This document shows, in pieces, positions 57,365-64,000 of a stretch of 64,000 bases of DNA. Location of the stretch: assembly GCF_014205015.1 (NCBI RefSeq), contig NZ_JACHMO010000001.1:248001-312000 (forward strand). The letters run 5' to 3'. A program made the translations under genes and the position numbers. Origin of the DNA: Saccharothrix ecbatanensis. GTDB lineage: Bacteria; Actinomycetota; Actinomycetes; Mycobacteriales; Pseudonocardiaceae. How positions within the stretch are numbered: position 1 is the first letter of the stretch; every line of letters begins with the position of its first letter. Under the pieces are notes generated by a model, which saw only the letters and a list, made by a program, of their open reading frames with translations, did not search any database and had not been told where the DNA came from.

Positions 57365-58153
57365 TCAGCCCGGTCTGGTGAGCAGTCGACGCAGTGCGGT
57401 CGGGGTCTGGCCGAGGTGGTCGCGGACCGTGCGGGTCATGTGGGCTTGGTCGGCGAAACCCAGGTCCGCCGCCATTCCTGCCAGGTCTTCCTCGCCCGCC
57501 TCCAGCCGTTCGACGGCCCGTCCGACCCGCACCCCGTTGCGGAAGCGGGTCAGTGGGACGCCGACCTCCCGGCTGAACGCCCGGCTCAACCGGTACGGCG
57601 ACACGCCCAGCGACTCCGCCAACGGCACCAGACCGGCCGATTCGGGCGCCTCCTCCAGCACCGCCGCCCGCGCCGCGGCCACCACCCGGCGGTCCGCCGC
57701 ACCCGGCAGCGGTCTGTTCACGACCCGGCCCACCACAGCGCCCACCAGCCGCACTAAACCCTCGGCCACGCCGAACGCCACGTCACCACCGGCCACCACC
57801 CGCCGATGCGCCAACTCCACCGCCGCGTCCACGTAGAACGCCGACCGCACGGGCCGCTCCTCACCGACCACGGACCGCCACAACCCCGGCCGCAGCCACA
57901 CCGCCGTGCACACGTCCCCACCGGCCGGGTGTGCGAACTCCGAGGGCTCACCCGGCACGTTCAGGTACCCCGTGCCCGGCTCGGCCTCGAGCACCCCGTC
58001 CCGCGCCCGCCGCCGGAACCGCCCACGCCGCACGAGCACCACCACGTGCCCGCCGGCCACCTCCGCCTCCGACCACTGGGGGTGTGAATCCATGCAGGTC
58101 ACGGCCTCGACCCTGAAATCGGGCGACGCCGCGAGCGATACTGGGGTGAGCAC
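57365..58153 (-). CDS. AraC-family transcriptional regulator
   Basis: From GTG at 58153 the product is 262 aa; a TTG at 58183 would add ten residues. The N-terminal cupin-like domain includes HVVVLVRRGRFRRRARDGVL and LNVPGEPSEFAHPAGGDVCT. The C-terminal AraC domain has two helix-turn-helices: LVPLAESLGVSPYRLSRAFS and LAGMAADLGFADQAHMTRTV followed by RDHLGQTPTALRRLL. It is divergent from the VOC gene 107 bp away and may regulate it. The effector is unknown. Confidence 0.87.
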   Translation of the reverse strand: MLTPVSLAASPDFRVEAVTCMDSHPQWSEAEVAGGHVVVLVRRGRFRRRARDGVLEAEPGTGYLNVPGEPSEFAHPAGGDVCTAVWLRPGLWRSVVGEERPVRSAFYVDAAVELAHRRVVAGGDVAFGVAEGLVRLVGAVVGRVVNRPLPGAADRRVVAAARAAVLEEAPESAGLVPLAESLGVSPYRLSRAFSREVGVPLTRFRNGVRVGRAVERLEAGEEDLAGMAADLGFADQAHMTRTVRDHLGQTPTALRRLLTRPG

Positions 58154-58260
58154 CCCACGCAAGCTACGCCGGGGGTCCGACAAAAAAGTTCAAGACCTGC
58201 CCTGCCTCGACCGGAGAGGCTGCACACCGTCACCCCGCAGGGACCGAGAAGGGATCCACC

Positions 58261-58617
58261 ATGCGCCTCGCCACGATCATCCTCGACAGCGCCGACCCGG
58301 CGAAGCTCGCCGAGTTCTACACCGCCGCCACCGGCATGGAGCCGAGCTACACCGACGACACGTTCGTGTTCCTCGGCGACGGCGACAGCGGCTCGGTGCG
58401 GCTCGGGTTCCAGCGCGTCGCGGACTACCAGGGCCCCGCCTGGCCGGACGACCGCAAGCACGCCCACCTGGACTTCACCGTGCCCGACGTCGACCAGGCC
58501 GTCACGACCCTCCTCGGACTCGGCGCGCGGAAGCCGGACTTCCAGCCAGGCAAGGAGGACTGGACCGTCCTCACCGACCCCGAGGGCCACCTGTTCTGCA
58601 TCTCCAAGGGCGAGTGA
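58261..58617 (+). CDS. VOC-family (glyoxalase/bleomycin-resistance fold) protein
   Basis: The 118-aa protein is one VOC domain of two beta-alpha-beta-beta-beta modules. Module 1 has LATIILDSADPAKLAEFYTA and VFLGDGDSGSVRLGFQRVAD; module 2 has HAHLDFTVPDVDQAVTTLLG and WTVLTDPEGHLFCISKG. His in HAHLDF and Glu in DPEGHLFCI are the usual metal ligands of the second module. Such proteins bind metals or sequester small compounds. The start follows AGAAGGGATCCACC. It is a single-gene unit ending at a very strong terminator. Confidence 0.88.
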   Translation: MRLATIILDSADPAKLAEFYTAATGMEPSYTDDTFVFLGDGDSGSVRLGFQRVADYQGPAWPDDRKHAHLDFTVPDVDQAVTTLLGLGARKPDFQPGKEDWTVLTDPEGHLFCISKGE

Positions 58618-58622
58618 ACGAG

Positions 58623-58657
58623 GAACCGCCCCGCCGGGAGGCTCGGCGGGGCGGTTC
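58623..58657. terminator. Perfect 14-bp bidirectional terminator
   Basis: GAACCGCCCCGCCG (58623-58636) and CGGCGGGGCGGTTC (58644-58657) pair without a mismatch around a 7-nt loop, between the convergent VOC and beta-helix genes. Confidence 0.85.
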
Positions 58658-58680
58658 GTCAGTGCACGGCTGTCAGCACA

Positions 58681-60876
58681 TCACGGGTAGTTGACCACGT
58701 AACGTTGCTGGGTGGCCATGTTCGCCGCTCCACCGATGCCGTTCACGACGTTGTCGATCGTGCCGACGCCGCCGAGCGACACCGTCACCAGGTCGTGCAG
58801 CCTCACACCCGACCGGTTGGGCACCTCGAAGCCGTTGGCCGTGTGGATGCTCGGATCGGCCTGGTTGAACGAGTACACGCCCATGCCCCAGCCCTCGTGC
58901 GACGTGACGTGGTCCGCCACCTTGTAACCGGCCCAACCCGGCTGGGAGCCGTTCATCCACGACGCCTGGTTCGGCGGGTCGTACGGCAGCTCGTTCTGGT
59001 AGAAGTACGTGCGACCGCCGTTGCCGTTCCACACCGTGTTGTACTGCTGGTAGTGCTCGACGAACAACCCGTACGCGGTCACGTTGTCGCCGTTGACGAC
59101 GACGCCGTTGCGACCGGTGTTGACGGTCCAGCCCGTCGGGCTACCGCCGTGGTCCGCCCGCCACACCCACGTGTGGTCCACGATCACGTTGTCGCTGTTG
59201 ATCTCCAGCGACACCGTCGCCTTACCGGCCTGCGACCCGCCCACGCGCAGGTACACGTCGTGCAGCGAGGTCGGGTTCGAGGTGTGCGAGGCGCTCGACC
59301 CGGTCGGGCCGACCTGGAGCAGCACGGGGGAGTTCTGCACACCGGCGTCCACCAGGAAACCGGCCAGCTTCACACCGTCCACATCGGACACGGCCATCGC
59401 CGCCTTGCCGGTGTCCGGTGACAACGTCGCCAGACCCAGGCCCAGCACCACGGTGTCGGGTCGCGTCACGTTGATCGTGTCGTTCAGGCGGTGCACACCC
59501 GGCGTCAACAGCAGGTGCTTGCCCTGCGCCAACGCCGCGTTGGTCGTGGCCACCGGCGTGCCCGGCTTGACGATGAAGAAGTCGGCCAGCGAGATGGACT
59601 GACCGGCGGGCGTGCCCGTCTCCCAGCTCGTGCCGCGCGCGTTCTGCCGCAGCGCCGGGACGAACACCTTGTACTCGCCGTTCTCGAAGTACAGGAACGG
59701 CTTCTCACGCACGACCGGCGTGGTGTCGACGGTGGTGTGCGACGGGTTCGGGAAGTGCTGCGGCGGCGCGCCGGGTGAGCCGACGAACATCATGTTCCAC
59801 ACCGAGCCGCTCCAGCCGCCCGCGAGGTTGCTGTTGCGCGTCAGGAACTGCTGCTGCGAACCGGACACCGCGACGCCGTCGATCTTGCTGTCCACGATCA
59901 GGCCGCCGGACGCCCAGCCGTCGCCGCCGTTCCACAGGTGGATCTGGCCGCGCAGGTGCATGCGCCGGTACGCCGCCGCCTGCGACACCGCCCACCGCTC
60001 GATCTGGTTCGTCGGCAGCGTGACGGACATGTTCTCCGCGCCACGCCAGAAGTTCTGCGTCGCGTTGCCCAGGTTGTTCGGGTTGTCGCCCTGCTGCAAC
60101 CAGTCTGCCTCGACCCGCACGTGGCCGTTGATGTTCACGTCGTCCGGGCGCAGGCCCAGCCCCGCGACCTGGGTGTAGAACCGCAGGTTCACGTCGGCGT
60201 TGTACGAGCCCGGCTTGAACAGCACCGCGTACCGCTCGGGGCCGAACTGGTTGGTCTTCATCTGGTCGGCGATGGCGTTCAGCCGGTTCTGCATGTCGGC
60301 CTGGGACGAACCCGGCCCGTAGACCAGCACGTTCGGCCCGAAGTCGGGGTTGCGCGGGTCGGTCGGGGGAATGGTCACCCCACCAGTCTCGGTGTTGACC
60401 GCCAACTCCCACAACGAGTAGCCGTAGCCGGTGGAGCGCGTCGTGCCGTACACCCGGAGGTAACGGCCGGCGCCCGCGACGGTCAGGTTCTGGACGCCGC
60501 CGGCGCTCGTGGTGGTGGAGTAGACGGTGTTCCAGGTGGACGCGTTGTCCGACAACTGCACCTGGAACGCCCTGCCGTACGCGGTTTCCCAGTTCAGCGT
60601 GACGCGGCAGACCGTTTGCGTGGAGCCGAGGTCGACCTGGATCCACTGCGGGTCGGAGAACGCGCTGGACCAGCGGGTGCCGGTGTTGCCGTCGACCGCG
60701 GCGGCGGCAGGGGTGCCGCCGTTCTCGACGGACGACGCCGTGGTCGGCCGGTTCAGCGCGGCGTTGGTGGTGCCGCACTCGGCGGCCTGGGCGGAGATCA
60801 CGGGGGTGAGCGCCGCGGCGAGTCCGAGGGCCAGCGCGGCGGTCAGCAATCGTGAACGGGAGCGTGGAGAGCTCAT
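58681..60876 (-). CDS. Secreted CBM32 plus beta-helix protein, probable carbohydrate-active enzyme
   Basis: From ATG at 60876 (AGGTAGGACC before it) the product is 731 aa. A signal peptide (about 1-31) precedes an F5/8 type C (CBM32) domain at about 36-165: RPTTASSVENGGTPAAAAVD, TRWSSAFSDPQWIQVDLGST and GYGYSLWELAV. Residues about 180-731 form a large right-handed beta-helix (AVLFKPGSYNADVNLRFYTQ, LLTPGVHRLNDTINVTRPDT, VSLEINSDNVIVDHTWVWRA). It resembles GH55-like or other polysaccharide-active beta-helices often annotated only as coagulation factor 5/8 proteins. I cannot name catalytic residues. A perfect GAGAGAGCGCTCTCTC operator lies 70 bp upstream, shared with the LacI/GH3 pair. Confidence 0.8.
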   Translation of the reverse strand: MSSPRSRSRLLTAALALGLAAALTPVISAQAAECGTTNAALNRPTTASSVENGGTPAAAAVDGNTGTRWSSAFSDPQWIQVDLGSTQTVCRVTLNWETAYGRAFQVQLSDNASTWNTVYSTTTSAGGVQNLTVAGAGRYLRVYGTTRSTGYGYSLWELAVNTETGGVTIPPTDPRNPDFGPNVLVYGPGSSQADMQNRLNAIADQMKTNQFGPERYAVLFKPGSYNADVNLRFYTQVAGLGLRPDDVNINGHVRVEADWLQQGDNPNNLGNATQNFWRGAENMSVTLPTNQIERWAVSQAAAYRRMHLRGQIHLWNGGDGWASGGLIVDSKIDGVAVSGSQQQFLTRNSNLAGGWSGSVWNMMFVGSPGAPPQHFPNPSHTTVDTTPVVREKPFLYFENGEYKVFVPALRQNARGTSWETGTPAGQSISLADFFIVKPGTPVATTNAALAQGKHLLLTPGVHRLNDTINVTRPDTVVLGLGLATLSPDTGKAAMAVSDVDGVKLAGFLVDAGVQNSPVLLQVGPTGSSASHTSNPTSLHDVYLRVGGSQAGKATVSLEINSDNVIVDHTWVWRADHGGSPTGWTVNTGRNGVVVNGDNVTAYGLFVEHYQQYNTVWNGNGGRTYFYQNELPYDPPNQASWMNGSQPGWAGYKVADHVTSHEGWGMGVYSFNQADPSIHTANGFEVPNRSGVRLHDLVTVSLGGVGTIDNVVNGIGGAANMATQQRYVVNYP

Positions 60877-60946
60877 GGTCCTACCTGACGAGGTAAGGGG
60901 CACAGGGATGGCCCGGGAGCAAAGCCTCCGTGGCACCGGAGGCGCT

Positions 60947-60962
60947 GAGAGAGCGCTCTCTC
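60947..60962. promoter_or_regulatory. LacI-type operator upstream of the beta-helix gene
   Basis: GAGAGAGC/GCTCTCTC is a perfect 16-bp palindrome with the central CG step favoured by LacI-family regulators. Its GAGAGCGCTCTC core is the same as that of the site at 62103-62116 beside the LacI gene. It resembles CelR-type operators of actinomycete cellulase genes. Confidence 0.8.
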
Positions 60963-61037
60963 GGAGCGTAACGCCCGTGTCACGACAACGTCAACGACAA
61001 CATCAACGACGGCATCACGACAACGTCGTCAACCGCT

Positions 61038-62081
61038 TCAAGCGGACTCGCGCAACGTCAAAGTGGGCTCGAAAATCACGGATTTCGGGCGTAGTCCCGG
61101 TTCTTCGACGTGCGCCATCAGCAACCGGGCCATCTCGGCCGCCATGTCTTCGACCGGTTGCCGCACCGTGGTGAGCTGCGGGCGGCACACCAGCGCGGGG
61201 CTGCTGTCGTCGAAACCCACCAGCGCCACGTCGTCCGGCACGCGCCGACCGTGCTTCTGGAGCACCAGCAACGCCCCTTGCGCCATGAGGTCGTTCGCGG
61301 CGAACACGCCGTCGATGTCGGGGTGTTCGGCCAGCAGCCGTTCCATCGCCGCCTCGCCGCTCTCGGACGTGAAGCCGCCCTCGGCGATCGGGACGTACGG
61401 GAAACCGTGCCGTGCCATGGCATCCCGGAACCCGGTCAACCGGTCCTGCGACGCCGGCACGTCCAGCGGTCCGGCGATCGTCGCCACCTGCGTGCGGCCG
61501 GACTCGACCAACCGGTCGGCGGCGAGCCTCGCCCCGGCCTGGTGGTCCAGGTCGACGTAGCTGATCGGGACCGGACGGGCGGGCCGGGCGAACAGCACCG
61601 CCGGGATCTTGGCCTCCACGAGCCTTGCCGGCAACGGGTCCTCGGCGTGGGTGGACACGAGCAACGCGCCGTCCGCGCTGCCCTGCCGCAGGAACGCGAG
61701 CACGTCCTCCCTGGCCCGCTCGGTGTCGGCGATCATCAGCACCGGGTGGACGCCGCGCGGGCGGAGGAAGCCGAGCACGCCGCCGGCGACCCGTCCGAAG
61801 AACGGATCGGCCAGCACGCGTGCCGCGAACGCGTCCTCCTCGCCCGGATCGCCCGCGCCCGACATCACCAGCGCGATCGTCCCGGCCCGCTTGGTCACCA
61901 ACGACCTGGCGGCGCGGTTGGGCGCGTACCCGGTCTCGTCGATGGCGGCGCGGACCAGCTCCTGGATCTTGACGTCCACGTTCCGGGTGCCGTTGACGAC
62001 CCGGGAGACGGTCGCCCTGGACACGCCGGCGACCCGCGCCACGTCTTCCAACGTGGGCGGGGTCGTCGGCGGTCTGCTCAT
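61038..62081 (-). CDS. LacI-family repressor of carbohydrate genes
   Basis: From ATG at 62081 the product is 347 aa. The helix-turn-helix and hinge are LEDVARVAGVSRATVSRVVN and YAPNRAARSLVTKRAGTIAL. The periplasmic-binding-like domain includes GRVAGGVLGFLRPRGVHPVL, DGVFAANDLMAQGALLVLQ and DVALVGFDDSSPALVCRPQL with TTVRQP, all typical. It starts 5 bp after the GH3 stop on the same strand. An operator inside the GH3 3' end lies 21 bp upstream of its start. It should repress itself, the beta-helix gene and probably GH3 until a glycan breakdown product binds. Confidence 0.92.
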   Translation of the reverse strand: MSRPPTTPPTLEDVARVAGVSRATVSRVVNGTRNVDVKIQELVRAAIDETGYAPNRAARSLVTKRAGTIALVMSGAGDPGEEDAFAARVLADPFFGRVAGGVLGFLRPRGVHPVLMIADTERAREDVLAFLRQGSADGALLVSTHAEDPLPARLVEAKIPAVLFARPARPVPISYVDLDHQAGARLAADRLVESGRTQVATIAGPLDVPASQDRLTGFRDAMARHGFPYVPIAEGGFTSESGEAAMERLLAEHPDIDGVFAANDLMAQGALLVLQKHGRRVPDDVALVGFDDSSPALVCRPQLTTVRQPVEDMAAEMARLLMAHVEEPGLRPKSVIFEPTLTLRESA

Positions 62082-62086
62082 GCGGC

Positions 62087-64000
62087 CTATTCTGCCACGC
62101 GAGGAGAGCGCTCTCCCATCGTGAGGGGCGTGTCGCCCGCGGACGGCCCGATCAGCAGCGTGAACCCGCCGGGCTCGGTCGCCCACCCTTCGGGCGTCCA
62201 GTGCTGGTACGCCCGCTCCGGCACCTCGACGTCGACCTCGACCGTCTCACCGGGTGCGGCTGTCGCCGTGGCCCATCCCGCCAGGTGGCGTTCGGGCCGT
62301 TCGATCTCGCTTTCGGGCCGCGTTACGTACACCTGGACGACCTCGCGTCCCGCCCGTTCCCCGGTGTTGCGCAGCCGGACCTTCACGCCGTCAGCGGTGG
62401 CCGTGACCTGCTCGTACGCCCAGGTCGTGTAGCCGAGGCCGTGGCCGAACCAGTACGCGGGCTCCTGGTTCGCCCTGCGCCAGGCCCGGTAGCCGATGTG
62501 CAGGCCTTCGTCGTAGCGCAGCACCCCGTCCTTGGGCACGACGTTCGACACGGGCAGGTCTTGTTGGGCAGCGGCCCACGTCGTGGGCAGTCGACCGCCG
62601 GGCTCGCGGACGCCGAACAGCACGTCGGCCAGCCCGTGGCCCGCCTCCTGGCCTGGGAACCACGTCAGCAGCACAGCGGCGACCTCGTCCCGCCACGGCA
62701 GCTCGACCGGGCCGCCGGAGTTGACCACGACGATCGTCTTGTCGTTGACCGCCCGGACCGCGCGCACCAACTCGTCCTGCCGTCCGGGCAGGGCCAGGGA
62801 CGTGCGGTCGAAGCCCTCGCTCTCGATCTCGTCGGTGGTGCCGACGACGACCACGGCGACGTCGCTGGTGCGGGCCAGTTCGACGGCCAGTGCCAGCTCG
62901 TCGGCCTCGCTCAGCCGGGGTGGGTCGGCCGCGAGCACGGTCGCCGTTCCGGTGTCCTTCCGCAGCTCACGGCGTGCGACCAGGTCGACCGTCGTGCCCG
63001 CTTCGAGCCGCACGTCCGCGTGCCGGTACGGCGGGGTCAGGTGGATGACGGCCGGGTCGTCGGTGTCGAGCGGGACGTCCTCGTCCACCACCCGGACGCC
63101 GTCCACGTCGAGCGTGAGGCGGCCGAACCCGGCGACGGAGAGCCGCCACCGGCCGTCCACGTCCACCGCGAGCTTGCCGTGGACCTCGACCGTGTGCGCG
63201 CCGTCGACCAGCGGGACTTCGAGGATCCGGCCGAGGAACCGGTGTTCGGCGGTCAACTCCGCGCCGTCGGCGTCGAGCAGTCGGACCAGCACGCCGGGCT
63301 CGTCGTGGTGCGGGTGGCGGGCGTTGCCGGTGGTCAGCGGCGCGGGTCGGTCCGCCAACCTCACTCCGGCCGTGTGCACGACTTCGGTGACCTCTTCGAG
63401 CCCGTCTACAAAGGACACGACCGACTCGGGGTAGACGCCGGCGCTGCCACCGCCCTGGATTCGGGCGGTGGCAGCGTTCGGGCCGAGGACGGCGACCTTC
63501 ACGCCGGGGGACAGCGGAAGGGCGCCGTCGTTGCGCAGCAGGACGGTGCTCGCGGCGACCGCTTCGCGCAACAGCTCCAGTGGCGCCTCGACCTCGGGAC
63601 TTTCGGCTGTGGCGCCGTTGAGCGCGCCGACCCTGGCGGCCAGTCGCAACAGCCGTCGGACCTTCAGGTCGAGCGCGCTCTCCGGGACGTCGCCGTTCAC
63701 GACGGCCTTTTCGAGGTCGTTCCACGGGCTCTCGGGGCCTGGCATGGCGAGGTCTTGCGCGGCTCGTGCGGAGGCTTCGGTGGAGCGGACCGCGCCCCAG
63801 TCGGAGACGACCAGGCCGTCGAAGCCCCAAGAGCCCTTCAGCGGCTCTTCGAGCAGCGGGCTTTCGGACATGGTGGTGCCGTTGACGCCGTTGTAGGCGG
63901 ACATCACGACCCACACTCCGGCCTCGACGGCGGCCTCGAACGGCACCAGGTAGACCTCGTGCAGGGTGCGTTCGTCCACGTCGGCGTTCAGGGTCATGCG
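62087..64000 (-). CDS. GH3 beta-glucosidase with PA14-type insert (N-terminus outside the window)
   Basis: The visible 637 residues lack the protein's start, which lies beyond position 64000. The GH3 nucleophile Asp is in GFDGLVVSDWGAVRSTEASA near the visible N-terminus. SAYNGVNGTTMSESPLLEEP precedes it. A PA14-like insert (about residues 230-345) follows GGGSAGVYPES; it carries VDGAHTVEVHGKLAVDVDGR and RHADVRLEAGTTVDLV. The second GH3 domain (SDVAVVVVGTTDEIESEGFD, LPGRQDELVRAVRAVNDKTI, TWFPGQEAGHGLADVLFG) has the acid/base region. An FnIII-like end (GYTTWAYEQVTATADG) completes it. No export signal can be judged. It probably hydrolyses beta-glucosides from the LacI-regulated pathway. Confidence 0.92.
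   Translation of the reverse strand, partial: RMTLNADVDERTLHEVYLVPFEAAVEAGVWVVMSAYNGVNGTTMSESPLLEEPLKGSWGFDGLVVSDWGAVRSTEASARAAQDLAMPGPESPWNDLEKAVVNGDVPESALDLKVRRLLRLAARVGALNGATAESPEVEAPLELLREAVAASTVLLRNDGALPLSPGVKVAVLGPNAATARIQGGGSAGVYPESVVSFVDGLEEVTEVVHTAGVRLADRPAPLTTGNARHPHHDEPGVLVRLLDADGAELTAEHRFLGRILEVPLVDGAHTVEVHGKLAVDVDGRWRLSVAGFGRLTLDVDGVRVVDEDVPLDTDDPAVIHLTPPYRHADVRLEAGTTVDLVARRELRKDTGTATVLAADPPRLSEADELALAVELARTSDVAVVVVGTTDEIESEGFDRTSLALPGRQDELVRAVRAVNDKTIVVVNSGGPVELPWRDEVAAVLLTWFPGQEAGHGLADVLFGVREPGGRLPTTWAAAQQDLPVSNVVPKDGVLRYDEGLHIGYRAWRRANQEPAYWFGHGLGYTTWAYEQVTATADGVKVRLRNTGERAGREVVQVYVTRPESEIERPERHLAGWATATAAPGETVEVDVEVPERAYQHWTPEGWATEPGGFTLLIGPSAGDTPLTMGERSPRVAE
62103..62116. promoter_or_regulatory. 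LacI operator inside the GH3 coding sequence
   Basis: GGAGAGC/GCTCTCC is a perfect 14-bp palindrome. On the minus strand it encodes part of the GH3 C-terminal GERSPR. It shares the GAGAGCGCTCTC core with the site at 60947-60962 and lies 21 bp upstream of the LacI start codon, fitting autoregulation from an internal promoter. Confidence 0.75.

Noticed and set aside
60924..60943. Second inverted repeat GCCTCCG-N6-CGGAGGC near the LacI operator
   Set aside because: Its arms are GC-rich with a small loop inside the 5' leader, which is common by chance at this base composition, and it does not match the LacI core.

Overview
The window is high-GC DNA (roughly 70% or more) with dense genes, many GTG and some TTG starts, 1-4 nt ATGA/GTGA overlaps, and strong G+C bias at third codon positions. 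This indicates an actinomycete. The gene set (secreted cellulase and other CAZymes, ABC-F protein, many TetR/MerR regulators, a DUF6292-like protein, a urea transporter) fits a soil Pseudonocardiaceae such as Saccharothrix, Lentzea or Actinosynnema; that placement is inference. I see no rRNA, tRNA, insertion sequence, phage or CRISPR array.

Layout. 1-2.8 kb: a leftward MarR-controlled efflux block with a PPOX/F420-type protein. 2.8-4.1 kb: a secreted GH6 cellulase. 4.2-6.8 kb: a regulator with two MerR domains, divergent from a DrrAB-type ABC pair, with paired inverted repeats between them. 6.8-11.6 kb: lipoprotein, permuted papain-fold protein, a 49-aa membrane peptide, a beta-hydroxyacid dehydrogenase, small unknowns and a tandem GNAT protein. 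11.6-13 kb: ArsR regulator and CDF metal exporter sharing an operator. 13-17.8 kb: FAD monooxygenase, methyltransferase, an unknown gene, and an ABC-F protein preceded by a 7-codon leader peptide and a terminator-like hairpin. 17.9-25.1 kb: unknown gene, AlkD-like repair protein, TetR with operator, a decayed hydrolase fragment, a heterodimeric ABC exporter pair, and a WGR plus beta-propeller protein. 25.5-30.4 kb: SGNH hydrolase, MacAB-like operon, DUF4232 lipoprotein. 30.7-33.9 kb: nitroreductase-hemerythrin fusion and a GntR-ABC operon. 34-38.7 kb: secreted GH16, TIMP-like protein, TetR, a beta-helix lipoprotein, and a trypsin with P-domain. 38.8-43.7 kb: TetR with a divergent membrane gene, FAD oxidoreductase, and a NarL-type two-component pair. 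43.7-48.9 kb: two methyltransferases divergent from a MerR gene, followed by a coupled four-gene membrane/cupredoxin operon of unknown role. 49.1-51.2 kb: a DUF4239-like membrane protein and a propeller protein with a long Pro-Thr stalk. 51.2-55.8 kb: urtABCDE. 56.1-58.6 kb: DUF418, AraC, VOC. 58.7-64 kb: a CBM32/beta-helix secreted protein, a LacI regulator and a GH3 beta-glucosidase (cut by the window edge), linked by a shared GAGAGCGCTCTC operator.

Two themes stand out. Many regulators sit beside a readable inverted repeat, so much of the local control can be inferred from sequence. Secreted polysaccharide-degrading enzymes recur: GH6, GH16, GH3 and the beta-helix protein; the last probably shares LacI control with GH3. 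The best candidates for undescribed biology are the membrane/cupredoxin module at 45.1-48.9 kb, the ABC-F attenuator at 17.7 kb, and the propeller gene at 49.9 kb that appears to have lost its signal peptide.
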